Assembly: GCF_010858045.1 (NCBI RefSeq)
Contig: NZ_JAAGVC010000009.1
Span: 78,645 to 142,644, forward strand
DNA from: Nocardia cyriacigeorgica
GTDB taxonomy: Bacteria > Actinomycetota > Actinomycetes > Mycobacteriales > Mycobacteriaceae
Length of the DNA stretch: 64,000 bases
Reading direction: 5' to 3'
Shown here: piece after piece, positions 25,810-34,634 of the stretch
Layout of the letters: each line of letters starts with the position of its first letter
How positions within the stretch are numbered: position 1 is the stretch's first letter
Made by a program: the position numbers and the translations under genes
The notes under the pieces: generated by a model
What the model was told of the DNA's origin: nothing
The model's database searches: none
Seen by the model: only the letters and a program-made list of their open reading frames with translations

Positions 25810-26673
25810 GTGTCAGCGACCTATGTGCCGCCCCTGCTGCGGCCCTTCCAGAAGCTCCGCAGCGCGGCCACCGCGCCCAAGGACATGCTGGCCCGCCTCG
25901 GCCACCAGGTGTTCTTCTTCCTGCGCTCCATCGGCTCGATGCCGCTGGCGTTCAAGCAGTACCCGAAGGAAGTCTGGCGGCTGCTGTCCGACGTCACCTG
26001 GGGCAACGGCAATCTCGTCGTCGGTGGCGGCACCATCGGCGTCATCCTGATCCTGTCCGCCTTCGGCGGTATGACCGTCGGCATCCAGGGCCACACCTCA
26101 CTGAACCTGCTCGGCCTCAGCCCGATCACCGGCGCCATCTCGGCCTTCGCGACCACCCGTGAGCTCGGCCCGCTGCTGGCGGCGCTGGCGTTCGCGGCGC
26201 AGGCCGGCTGCCGGTTCACCGCTCAACTGGGCGCCATGCGCATCTCCGAGGAGATCGACGCGCTCGAATCGGTCGCCATCCGCCCGCTGCCCTACCTGGT
26301 CAGCACCCGGATGATCGCCGCGATGATCACCATCGTCCCGCTGTACTGCCTCGGCCTTGCCATGGCCTACATCTCCTGTGCGGTCACCGTGCAGCTGATC
26401 GGCGGCACCGACAGCGGTACCTACATGCATTACTTCTACCAATTCCTGATACCGACCGACGTGCTGTATTCGCTGCTCAAAGCGATCGTGTTCGTCGCGA
26501 TCACCACGTTCATCCAGTGCTACTACGGCTTTTTCGCCTCGGGTGGACCCGAGGGTGTCGGTGTGGCAGCGGGCCGCGCGATCAAGATGTGCATCATCGT
26601 CGTCGTCTTCGCCGACCTGTTCATGACCTTGGCAATCTGGGGTGTCAACCCCGGCATCCGGATCTCGGGGTAG
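25810..26673 (+). CDS. yrbEB: MlaE/YrbE-type permease B of the mce transporter
   Basis: Second permease subunit, 287 residues, pairing with the first. Features are 'GGMTVGIQGHTSLNLLGL', 'ATTRELGPLLAALAFAAQAG', and the ATPase-coupling helix 'GAMRISEEIDALESVAIRPLPYLVSTR', then three further helices. Its C-terminus 'WGVNPGIRISG' is typical of YrbEB proteins. It begins at a GTG 3 bases after the previous stop, and its own stop is 3 bases before mceA, so translation is coupled all along. Confidence 0.95.
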   Translation: MSATYVPPLLRPFQKLRSAATAPKDMLARLGHQVFFFLRSIGSMPLAFKQYPKEVWRLLSDVTWGNGNLVVGGGTIGVILILSAFGGMTVGIQGHTSLNLLGLSPITGAISAFATTRELGPLLAALAFAAQAGCRFTAQLGAMRISEEIDALESVAIRPLPYLVSTRMIAAMITIVPLYCLGLAMAYISCAVTVQLIGGTDSGTYMHYFYQFLIPTDVLYSLLKAIVFVAITTFIQCYYGFFASGGPEGVGVAAGRAIKMCIIVVVFADLFMTLAIWGVNPGIRISG

Positions 26674-26676
26674 GTA

Positions 26677-28224
26677 ATGATCATCGATCCGAGTGGGCGC
26701 GGGCCCACCATGCGGCAGCTGCTCATCGCTGGTGTGTGCGGGCTCGTCGTCTTCGCAGTCATTCTCGGTTTCCTGATGGCGCGCTATCAGGGCTACTTCG
26801 TGCCCAAGGTGAACGTCACCGCGAACCTCACCACCACCGGTGACGGCCTGCCGCAGGACGCCGACGTGAAGTTCCGTGGTGTGCTGGTCGGCGCCGTCGA
26901 CAGCGTGTCGGTGGCGGCGAAAGGTGAACTGCAGCAGGTCCATATCGAGCTGAAGCCGGAGTATGTCGACGGCATCCCGGACAACGTCACCGCGCGCGTG
27001 GTGCCGAGCAACCTGTTCGCCGTGACCTCGGTCGAGCTGGTCTACAACGGCCAGTCCGACGGGCACCTGGAAGAGGGCTCGATCATCCAGGAGGACACCA
27101 GCAAGGGCACCGTCGCCTTGCAGGACACTCTCACCACGGTGCAGAACATCCTCGATCAGATCGACCCGATGCAGTTCGGGCGGGTGCTCGGCACCCTGTC
27201 CTACGCTCTCGACGGCAGCGGCCGGGTGCCCGGTTCCACCATCGAGCGCCTCGACCGCTGGCTCACCACGGTCGACCAGTCGATTCCGGATCTCGGTGTG
27301 CTGCTCGGCGATTTCTCCGCCTCGGCGCACGCGCTGAACGAATCCGCGCCGGAACTGATGGACGTGCTGGCCAGCTCGGTCACCACCGCGCGCACCATCG
27401 CCGACCGCCGCTCGGAGCTGGCCGCCCTGATCAGCGGTGCGAGCGTCACCGCGGACAAGATCAACCACCTGTTCGCGATCAACCCGAACTCCGGTAAAGA
27501 GGTCACCGCCGGCCTGAACGCCACCATCGGCGCGCTCGCCTCCGACCCGAGCGCCATCACCAACGCGATCGCCAACCTGAACAGCTCCACCCGCAAGCTG
27601 AACACCGTCTTCACCTGGGGGCCACAGCGGCAGATGGTCTGGAACGCGGGCGTCACGTTCACCCCGTGGCAGCCGAACACCGTCAAGGACTGCCCGCGCT
27701 ACGGCGACCTTGCCGGTCCCAGCTGTGCCACCGCCCCAGCGGTCGCCGATCCCGGTGTGCTGCCGGAATCCATGCGGCCGGGCCGGTTGAAGTCGGCCGA
27801 GGGCCTGCCGGTGCTGCCGCCGATGCCGGGTATGCCCGCCATCCCGGGCGTGACCACCCAGGTCACCGCGCCCGCGGCGCCGGCACCCACCGCGGCGTTG
27901 CCCAACCCGTTCGCCGGTACCCCGCTCGAGGGCCTGTTCCCGAATCTGGTGCCCGGTGCTCCCGCTCCGGCCGCGCCGCAGCCGGGGACCCCGGCGCCGG
28001 CCACCCAGCCTGGCACCGATCGGTCCGAGTCGGGTGCGGCCGCGCCCGCGGCGAACACCGAGCGCCCCGGCGTGAAGCCTGCTGCCCGGCCCATCGCCTA
28101 CACCGATGATCCGGCGCTGACGGCGCTGCTGGGCCGGCGGGCCTCCACCCTCGAGTACATGATGTTGAGCACGGCTCTGGAAGGCGGCACTGTGCAGGTC
28201 ACCGCAGAGGGGGCCGGCCGATGA
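26677..28224 (+). CDS. mceA: MCE protein A with proline-rich C-terminal tail
   Basis: First of six MCE proteins that assemble into a heterohexameric lipid tunnel across the envelope. The 515-residue product has one N-terminal membrane helix (about 13-33, 'LLIAGVCGLVVFAVILGFL'), an MCE domain (about 40-120, 'VKFRGVLVGAVDSVSV' and 'ARVVPSNLFAVTSVELVY'), a long helical region (about 145-305) and a tail of about 150 residues rich in Pro and Ala ('PMPGMPAIPG', repeated APAAP runs). Such a tail is more often seen on the D subunit in mycobacteria. The end overlaps mceB by ATGA. Its lipid substrate cannot be deduced. Confidence 0.93.
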   Translation: MIIDPSGRGPTMRQLLIAGVCGLVVFAVILGFLMARYQGYFVPKVNVTANLTTTGDGLPQDADVKFRGVLVGAVDSVSVAAKGELQQVHIELKPEYVDGIPDNVTARVVPSNLFAVTSVELVYNGQSDGHLEEGSIIQEDTSKGTVALQDTLTTVQNILDQIDPMQFGRVLGTLSYALDGSGRVPGSTIERLDRWLTTVDQSIPDLGVLLGDFSASAHALNESAPELMDVLASSVTTARTIADRRSELAALISGASVTADKINHLFAINPNSGKEVTAGLNATIGALASDPSAITNAIANLNSSTRKLNTVFTWGPQRQMVWNAGVTFTPWQPNTVKDCPRYGDLAGPSCATAPAVADPGVLPESMRPGRLKSAEGLPVLPPMPGMPAIPGVTTQVTAPAAPAPTAALPNPFAGTPLEGLFPNLVPGAPAPAAPQPGTPAPATQPGTDRSESGAAAPAANTERPGVKPAARPIAYTDDPALTALLGRRASTLEYMMLSTALEGGTVQVTAEGAGR

Positions 28225-29249
28225 GCATCCGCAAACCGCTGATCGGCTTCAGCCTCTTCGCAGTCGTATCGATCCTGGTCACCGTGGTCATCTGGAACAC
28301 GCTGGCCCGCACCGTCGACGGCGACACCAAGACCTACTCGGCCACCTTCACCGACGTGCTGGGTCTGCGCGAAGGTGACGATGTCCGCATGGCGGGCGTG
28401 CGCGTCGGCAAGGTCGAGAAGATCGAACTCGACGACAACAACGACGCCCACGTGTCGTTCATCGTCCAGGACGAGCAGACCCTCTACGGCAACACCAAGG
28501 CGCTGGTGCGCTATCAGAACCTGATCGGCCAGCGCTATATCGCGCTGGCGCCGGGCACCGGCGGGGATGCCACCCCGCTGGAGAACAACGCGACCATCCC
28601 GCTCGAGCGCACCGAGCCGTCGTTCGACATCTCGGCGCTGCTCAACGGTTTCCAGCCGCTGTTCCAGGCGCTCGAGCCCGAGCAGGTCAATCGCCTGTCG
28701 GAGACGTTCGTGCTGGCATTGCAGGGCGACCGGATCTCGCTGAGCTCGTTCATCACCCAGGCCGCCACGCTGGCCACCGATTTCGAGCGCAGGGACGCGA
28801 TTCTCAGCGATGTGATCACCAACCTCAGCGGCATCATGTCGGGGTTGGCAAAACGAGGGGACGAATTGGAGACGCTGGTAACCCAGACCAGGGCGCTGAT
28901 CGGCGGGCTCTATGAACAGGGCCAGTCCTTGCAGCAGTCCACCGTGCAGATCGCCGACGCCACCACCGCACTGGTCGACATGGTCGGCAATATCCAGCCC
29001 AAGCTGGACGCAGCGCAGAACTCGACCCGCGATGCGCTGACGCTGCTGCTGGCCAACGGCGCCAAGCTCGACCAGGCCGCGATCGACCTGCCGTCGGTGC
29101 TCGCCGACGTGGGCCGGTTCACCTCCGAGGGCACCTACGCCAACGCCTACATCTGCCGCCTCGACGTCTCGCTCTACGGGATCCTGTTCCCGCGCGGGAT
29201 CTTCTCGCAGATCGGTGGCAACGGACAGTCGGCGGTGTGCCGCCCATGA
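28221..29249 (+). CDS. mceB: MCE protein B
   Basis: A 342-residue MCE subunit. It has a membrane anchor at residues about 7-29 ('IGFSLFAVVSILVTVVIW'), the MCE domain about 37-115 with 'VLGLREGDDVRMAGVRVGKVEKIEL' and 'LVRYQNLIGQRYIAL', and a helical tail ending in 'ICRLDVSLYGILFPRG', the usual MceB end. The start ATG overlaps the mceA stop (ATGA at 28221-28224), and its TGA overlaps the mceC ATG, so expression is stoichiometrically coupled. Confidence 0.95.
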   Translation: MSIRKPLIGFSLFAVVSILVTVVIWNTLARTVDGDTKTYSATFTDVLGLREGDDVRMAGVRVGKVEKIELDDNNDAHVSFIVQDEQTLYGNTKALVRYQNLIGQRYIALAPGTGGDATPLENNATIPLERTEPSFDISALLNGFQPLFQALEPEQVNRLSETFVLALQGDRISLSSFITQAATLATDFERRDAILSDVITNLSGIMSGLAKRGDELETLVTQTRALIGGLYEQGQSLQQSTVQIADATTALVDMVGNIQPKLDAAQNSTRDALTLLLANGAKLDQAAIDLPSVLADVGRFTSEGTYANAYICRLDVSLYGILFPRGIFSQIGGNGQSAVCRP

Positions 29250-30238
29250 CCAAGATCAAAACCTGGTTCAACGCCAACCGCTACTTCGGTCTCGGCATCA
29301 TCGGCGCCGCGCTGGTGGCGCTGCTGGTGATCGCCTCCTCCGGCTTCCAGAGCCTCGGCATCGGCGAGCAGTCGATCGAGGCCGAGTTCGTTCAGGCCGC
29401 GGGCATCAAGGTCGGCGACAAGGTCGACGTCGCCGGCGTCCCGGTCGGCCGGGTCTCCAGCGCCGAACTCGAGGGCGATCACGTGGTGATCACCCTGCAG
29501 GTCAACGACGATGTGAAGCTCGGCCCCGACGCGCACGCCTCGATCAAGATGGCGACGCTGCTGGGCGCCCGCTACATCGACCTCGAGCCCGGTGACGGCT
29601 CGGGCCTGCCGGACAAGCGGATCCCCAAGTCCAACACCACGGTTCCCTACAACCTGGCCGATGTCGTGCAGCGCGGTACCCCGAAGTTCGAGGAACTCGA
29701 CACCGCCAAGCTGGCCGAATCGCTGAACCTGTTCAATCAGCAGCTCGGTGGTTCGCCGGAGCTGATCGCGCAGGCGCTCGACAGCGTCGGTGCGCTGGCC
29801 AAGACCATCGACTCGCGCAAGACCCAGGTCGACACCCTGCTCAAGGATCTGGACCGGGTCACGACCATCCTGGCCGACAACCGCAACAGCGTGCTGCTGG
29901 TGGTGACCCAGGGTGAGGCGATCGCCAGCCGGGTGATGGAACGGCAGAACCTGCTGCGTCAGCTGCTCGACAATGTCGCCACCCTGACCGCGCAGTTGCA
30001 GCAGATCGGCGCGCAGAACGACAACCAGTTCTCCGGCACCCTCGACCAGCTCAACATCATGGCCTCGGGCCTGCAGAAGAACAAGGACAACCTGGACCGG
30101 CTGCTGTCGATCATGCCGCCCGCGGTGCGTTACCTGGCCAATGCCTGGGGTAACGGCAACTACGCCGAGGTCGGCATCCCGTGGCTGTTCCCCGACAACT
30201 GGTTGTGCTTCGCCCAAGTCGCCGAGGGGTGCGCGTGA
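29246..30238 (+). CDS. mceC: MCE protein C
   Basis: A 330-residue MCE subunit. It has an N-terminal anchor (about residues 12-32, 'YFGLGIIGAALVALLVIASS'), an MCE domain about 38-118 ('FVQAAGIKVGDKVDVAGVPVG', 'LLGARYIDLEPG') and a coiled helical region to about 290, then the aromatic 'AWGNGNYAEVGIPWLFPDNW' C-terminal motif common in MceC. The ATG at 29246 is set by its ATGA overlap with mceB; three extra in-frame codons upstream are unlikely to be used. Confidence 0.95.
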   Translation: MTKIKTWFNANRYFGLGIIGAALVALLVIASSGFQSLGIGEQSIEAEFVQAAGIKVGDKVDVAGVPVGRVSSAELEGDHVVITLQVNDDVKLGPDAHASIKMATLLGARYIDLEPGDGSGLPDKRIPKSNTTVPYNLADVVQRGTPKFEELDTAKLAESLNLFNQQLGGSPELIAQALDSVGALAKTIDSRKTQVDTLLKDLDRVTTILADNRNSVLLVVTQGEAIASRVMERQNLLRQLLDNVATLTAQLQQIGAQNDNQFSGTLDQLNIMASGLQKNKDNLDRLLSIMPPAVRYLANAWGNGNYAEVGIPWLFPDNWLCFAQVAEGCA

Positions 30239-31317
30239 TGAGACTCAAAACGATCGCCCAATCGCTGTTCGTCGGAGCCACCGCGCTGCTGGTCGGTAGC
30301 TGCTCGCTGCTGCCCGGCCCGTTGAACAACGACATCAAGATCACCGCGGACTTCGAGAACATCGCGGGTATGTACGAGGGCAACAGCATCCAGGTGCTCG
30401 GCATCGACGTCGGCAAGGTCGACAAGATCGTGCCGCGCGGCACCTTCGTCGAGGTGCACATGACCCTCGACGGCGATGTGAAGTTCCCCAAGGACGCCAT
30501 GGCCGTGGTGATCTCGCCGTCGATCGTCACCGACCGGCACATCGAGATCACTCCGCCGTTCACCGAAGGCGAGACGCTGTCCGACGGCGATCATCTGCCG
30601 TTGGAACGCACCGATGTCCCGGTCGAACTCGACACCATGATCAAGACCATCGATCAGTTCGCCGCGGCGCTCAAGCCGGAAGAGGGTCAGGAAGGGCTCG
30701 GCCCGCTGTCGGGCCGGGTGCTCTACCCGATGCTCGACGGCAACGGTGAGAAGATCCGCGACACCCTCAACGCGCTGTCGAGCGCGCTCAAGGTGGGCCT
30801 GGACAACAAGGACGCGATCTCGACCATCATCATCAAGCTCAACGAGCTCACCACGATGCTGGCCGAAAACGACCAGTCGGTGCGCGATTTCAGCAACCAG
30901 GCCACCCAGATGACCACGCTGCTCGCCGAGCAGGCGCCCGGTCTGCAGGCCACGCTGGATCAGCTCAACAGCTTCCTCACCAACACCAGCTCGATCTTCG
31001 CCGATCACCAGGCGCAGATCAGCGACACCCTGACCAGGATGACGGCGGTCACCGATCAGCTGCGCCAGAACGCGCGCGGGCTCACCGAGGTCATCGACGT
31101 CGCGCCGATGCTGCTGGAGAGCATCGACAAGTCGATGAACAAGGAACTCGGCTACATCCGGCTGCACGGCATCGTCGGCACCACCCTCGCCGGTGAGCAG
31201 ATCAGCCTGTTCTGCGAACGGATCCAGATGCGCGCCGACGGTTGCCGCACCGGTCGCATGGAGGACTTCGGTCCCGACTTCGGACTCACCGCCGCACTGC
31301 TTGGACTGACGAAATGA
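30238..31317 (+). CDS. mceD: MCE protein D, predicted lipoprotein
   Basis: A 359-residue MCE subunit in the D position. Unlike the usual transmembrane D protein it has a lipoprotein signal: basic MRLK, a hydrophobic run and the lipobox LVGSC with Cys22. The MCE domain follows (about 32-110, 'NIAGMYEGNSIQVLGIDVGKVDKI', 'VISPSIVTDRHIEITPPF'), then a helical region with heptad-like repeats to about 300. The ATG at 30238 shares one base with the mceC stop (TGATG); a GTG one codon earlier is an alternative. With mceE this gives two lipid-anchored subunits in one hexamer. Confidence 0.9.
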   Translation: MRLKTIAQSLFVGATALLVGSCSLLPGPLNNDIKITADFENIAGMYEGNSIQVLGIDVGKVDKIVPRGTFVEVHMTLDGDVKFPKDAMAVVISPSIVTDRHIEITPPFTEGETLSDGDHLPLERTDVPVELDTMIKTIDQFAAALKPEEGQEGLGPLSGRVLYPMLDGNGEKIRDTLNALSSALKVGLDNKDAISTIIIKLNELTTMLAENDQSVRDFSNQATQMTTLLAEQAPGLQATLDQLNSFLTNTSSIFADHQAQISDTLTRMTAVTDQLRQNARGLTEVIDVAPMLLESIDKSMNKELGYIRLHGIVGTTLAGEQISLFCERIQMRADGCRTGRMEDFGPDFGLTAALLGLTK

Positions 31318-32417
31318 TGAATCGAATCAGCAGACGAGCCCGCCGCAGCATGGTCGCGGTCGCGGCCGTCGGGGCGATGTCGGTGACCTCCGGCTGCGGT
31401 CTGACCGTGGAGAAGCTGCCGCTGCCCAAGCCGGGCGCCACCGGCGACACCTATTCGCTGAAGGCGGTGTTCGACAATGCGCTCAACCTGCCCGATCAGG
31501 CGAAGGTGAAGGTCGGCGGCTCCGACGTCGGGGTGGTCACCGATATCACCACCTCGAACTTCCAGGCCATCGTCGACATGGATATCAGTACCGATATCCA
31601 GCTGCCGGTCGGCAGCACCGCCGAACTGCGCCAGGCCACCCCGCTGGGCGATGTGTTCGTCGCGCTGTCCATGCCGCCGGCCGAACCCGGCACCCAGATG
31701 ATGGAGGACGGCGACACCCTGCCGCTCGAGCAGACCTCGGCGGGCGCCACCGTCGAGGAACTGTTGCTGTCGGTTTCGATGATGTTCAACGGCGGCGGCA
31801 TCGCCCATCTGGCCAGGCTCGGCGCCGAACTCGACTCCATCGTCGGCGGTCGCAGCGATCAGGTGGTGCATCTGGTCAACGAGATGACCGGCGTCGTCAC
31901 CAGCATGAACGACAATTCCGCCCGGATCGACAGCGTGCTCGCCGAATTCGGCGCGCTGGCCACCACGCTGGAGGCCAGGCGCTCCGATCTGGGCCAGGTC
32001 GCCGACACCCTGCCGAACATGATCGGCGCGGTCGCGGAGAACAACAAGGCCATCGGTGATCTGCTCGCCAAGATCGGCACCGCCAGCGTCGCGCTCGGCG
32101 ATTACGCCAACACCTCCGGCGGTGAACTGGCCGGGCTGCTCGACAGCCTCGATCAGCTGATGGGCGCCCTGGCCGCCACCGGCGACAACTTCGGTGCGGT
32201 GCTCGACGCGCTCCGCGAGATCCGCCCTGGCGTCAACGCGACCTTCCGCGGTAACAGCCTCGCCGCGCAGGTCAACGTCACCAACCTCGATATCGCCCTG
32301 CTCACCGCCCCCGGGACCAGCAAGTTCTTCGATGTCAACGACCTGAACGACTTCGCGGGAAGCTTGATCCAGGTGCTCCAGGTCGTCTACGGCCGGGTGA
32401 CGGGAGGCCACCGGTGA
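31314..32417 (+). CDS. mceE: MCE protein E, predicted lipoprotein
   Basis: A 367-residue lipoprotein-type MCE subunit (LprK-like). The signal peptide is RRARRSMVAVAAVGAMS and the lipobox VTSGC, Cys28. The mature protein starts with the MceE hallmark 'LTVEKLPLPKPGATGDTYSL', then the MCE domain with 'ALNLPDQAKVKVGGSDVGVV' and 'LRQATPLGDVFVALS'. The start overlaps the mceD stop as ATGATGA; either ATG (31314 or 31317) could be used. Ends overlapping mceF by GTGA. Confidence 0.94.
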   Translation: MMNRISRRARRSMVAVAAVGAMSVTSGCGLTVEKLPLPKPGATGDTYSLKAVFDNALNLPDQAKVKVGGSDVGVVTDITTSNFQAIVDMDISTDIQLPVGSTAELRQATPLGDVFVALSMPPAEPGTQMMEDGDTLPLEQTSAGATVEELLLSVSMMFNGGGIAHLARLGAELDSIVGGRSDQVVHLVNEMTGVVTSMNDNSARIDSVLAEFGALATTLEARRSDLGQVADTLPNMIGAVAENNKAIGDLLAKIGTASVALGDYANTSGGELAGLLDSLDQLMGALAATGDNFGAVLDALREIRPGVNATFRGNSLAAQVNVTNLDIALLTAPGTSKFFDVNDLNDFAGSLIQVLQVVYGRVTGGHR

Positions 32418-33574
32418 AAAGCCACAAGATCCTCTACTCCACCATCGGCCTGGTGCTGGTGCTGATCATCGGTGCGGCATATCTGCTGGTGAACGTCATG
32501 CGGATCAATCCGCTGCGCGGTACCTACACCGTCACAGTGACGCTGGACCGCTCCGGCGGTCTGCAACCGGGCAACGACGTCACGCTGCGTGGTTTCCGCG
32601 TCGGCAAGGTGGATTCGATCGAGCTCATCAACGGCGGCGCCGCCATCGCGGCCAAGGCCTCGATCGATGACGACTACGACATCTCGGTGGACACCGTGGT
32701 CGCGGTGCAGGCCCTGTCGGCCGCGGGTGAGCAGTACATCGACTTCCGGCCCGATACCGATCAGGGCCCGTTCCTGACCGATGGCTCGGTAATCGAATAC
32801 AACCCGGAGACCGTGCGCACGCCCACCCCGGTGTGGGCGGTGCTCGACGACACCAGCGCGTTGATCGCCCAGATCGATCCGAAGCATTTCGATGTCATCC
32901 TCAACGAGCTCGATATCGCGCTCAGCGGTGGCCCGGATCAGCTGCGTTCGCTCATCGACGGCGTCAGCCTGGTGGCCGCCGGCCTGGATTCGCTGCTGCC
33001 GCAGACCGCGAATCTGATCACCAACCTGCGCACCATCGCGTCGACGACGTCCATGGCCCAGCCCGACCTCGGGACGCTGACCCGCAACTCGGGCGTGCTG
33101 TTCGAGCAGTTCAACAACGCCAACGCCGAATTGCAGTCGGTGCTGTCGCAGGCCCCGGGCCAGTTCGCCAGCCTCGGCGCGGTGCTCGACACCACCACCG
33201 ATCCGATCACCGGCCTGGTCAACAACTTCGTCGCCATCACCAAGGCGGCGCAGCTGCGCACCCCGGCCATGCGGGCGCTGTTCCCCGCGCTCGAACTCGG
33301 TGGTGCGGCGCTGGGCGTACCCGCCCACGACAACGAATTCCACACCATCCTCGACATCTGGTTGCGGCCTTTCTGTCAGTACCAGTCCACCCCGGCCAGC
33401 CCGCAGGTCGTCTCCGACGGGACCATGCCGAAGTGGAACTACTGCGAGAATCCGCCGCCGGGACAGCAGATTCGAGGTGCGGTGAACGCGCCGCGGCCGA
33501 ACATCCCGAACAACGGCTCGCACATGCCGCCGGGTGTGGATCCGAACGAACGGACCATGCCGCCGGTGCGGTAA
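32414..33574 (+). CDS. mceF: MCE protein F
   Basis: A 386-residue last MCE subunit. Anchor helix about 7-29 ('ILYSTIGLVLVLIIGAAYLLV'), MCE domain about 36-115 ('RSGGLQPGNDVTLRGFRVGKVDSIEL', here only quoted in part, and 'VQALSAAGEQYIDFRP'), helical region to about 300, then an aromatic segment 'ILDIWLRPFCQYQ' and a proline-rich end 'MPPGVDPNERTMPPVR', which fits MceF. GTG start overlaps the mceE stop. A 133-base gap with a hairpin separates it from the accessory genes. Confidence 0.94.
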   Translation: MKSHKILYSTIGLVLVLIIGAAYLLVNVMRINPLRGTYTVTVTLDRSGGLQPGNDVTLRGFRVGKVDSIELINGGAAIAAKASIDDDYDISVDTVVAVQALSAAGEQYIDFRPDTDQGPFLTDGSVIEYNPETVRTPTPVWAVLDDTSALIAQIDPKHFDVILNELDIALSGGPDQLRSLIDGVSLVAAGLDSLLPQTANLITNLRTIASTTSMAQPDLGTLTRNSGVLFEQFNNANAELQSVLSQAPGQFASLGAVLDTTTDPITGLVNNFVAITKAAQLRTPAMRALFPALELGGAALGVPAHDNEFHTILDIWLRPFCQYQSTPASPQVVSDGTMPKWNYCENPPPGQQIRGAVNAPRPNIPNNGSHMPPGVDPNERTMPPVR

Positions 33575-33665
33575 CCCCGACCGGCTGAACGCGTCGCGCG
33601 TGCGCCGGGGCATACTCGCAGATGAATGCCTGCGGCCCGGCGCGCGCGTGGCCGGACGAAATACA

Positions 33666-33687
33666 CGGCACACCCCGATGTGTGCCG
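33666..33687 (+). promoter_or_regulatory. Hairpin between mceF and the first accessory gene
   Basis: CGGCACAC and GTGTGCCG make an 8-bp perfect stem with a 6-base loop, ending 20 bases before the ATG at 33708. It could be a partial terminator or an mRNA processing or stabilising element that lowers accessory gene expression relative to mceF. The role is inferred from structure and position only. Confidence 0.5.
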
Positions 33688-33707
33688 GGAAGGTGTGAAC
33701 AGTACTC

Positions 33708-34625
33708 ATGTCCACAGATGACGCCGCTTCCGACGCCGAGGCGACCACACCGGCCCCGGACGGCGACGCCGAGTCCACGGACGCTGCCGACCGCGACACC
33801 GGTAAGGTCGGCGCCGGTGCGGCCGAGCCGGACGAGGCCGCTGCCGGCAAGGCGAGCACGGCGGACGCGGACAAGACCGTGAAGGCCGAGAGCGCGGCCG
33901 CCGGATCGACCGACGCCGCCGAGGTGGACAAGGCCGGTTCCGATGCGGCCGATGCCGCCGCGGATCCCGACGAGACCGTCAAGGCCACGGCCGCCGCTGA
34001 CGCGGACAAGACCGTCAAGGTCGACAAGGCCGTTGAAGCCGGCAGGCCCGGTAAGGCCACCAAGTCCGACGACGACAAGACCGTCAAGGTGCGCACACCG
34101 GCCGCCGCCGAAGCCGCGCGGGCCGAGCGCCGCAATCCCTTGTTCATCGCAGCCGCCGCAGCCGTGGTCCTCGCGATCGCCGCCGCGATCGCGGGCGTGG
34201 TGTTCTTCCTCCAGTCCGGCAACCGCCAGGACGAGCTGGACACCCGCGCCGCCGCCACCAAGGCGGCCTGCGATTTCGGCAACCAGTTCGCCACCTACAG
34301 CGGCGACAAGGTCGACGATTACCTGGGCCGGCTCGAGGACACCGCGACCGGTGAGTGGAAGAAGATGGTCGCCCAGCTCGGCCCCGACCTGAAGGCGCGG
34401 TTCGAGGGCAGGCAGGTCGACTCCCGGGCCGACGAGGTCATGTGCGGTTATGCCTCCGGCGACGCGGAGAGCGCCACCCTTGTCCTGGTCATCGACCAGA
34501 CCTTCTCCACCGCGGATGTCCCGAACTCCACCCCTGGCAAGGTCCGGGTCGCGGCGAATGTGGAGATGAAGAAGGAGAACGGGCGCTGGCTCGTGGCTCA
34601 GTTCGACTTCCCGGCAATGCAGTAG
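33708..34625 (+). CDS. Mce-associated membrane protein 1 with repeated TVK motifs
   Basis: A 305-residue accessory protein (Mas/Mam type) that likely stabilises the Mce complex. The cytoplasmic N-terminus (1-142) is Asp/Ala/Lys-rich and disordered, with four copies of the unit D-x-D-[KE]-T-V-K centred on Thr57, Thr90, Thr102 and Thr125. A single membrane helix follows at about 145-168 ('LFIAAAAAVVLAIAAAIAGVVFFL'), then an extracytoplasmic NTF2-like domain with 'AACDFGNQFATY', 'VDDYLGRLEDTATGEW' and 'VMCGYASGD', with two cysteines. The ATG at 33708 lacks a strong ribosome site. Repeats are unlike the rest of the operon and may be phosphorylation sites. Confidence 0.9.
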   Translation: MSTDDAASDAEATTPAPDGDAESTDAADRDTGKVGAGAAEPDEAAAGKASTADADKTVKAESAAAGSTDAAEVDKAGSDAADAAADPDETVKATAAADADKTVKVDKAVEAGRPGKATKSDDDKTVKVRTPAAAEAARAERRNPLFIAAAAAVVLAIAAAIAGVVFFLQSGNRQDELDTRAAATKAACDFGNQFATYSGDKVDDYLGRLEDTATGEWKKMVAQLGPDLKARFEGRQVDSRADEVMCGYASGDAESATLVLVIDQTFSTADVPNSTPGKVRVAANVEMKKENGRWLVAQFDFPAMQ

Positions 34626-34634
34626 GGCAGCGGC

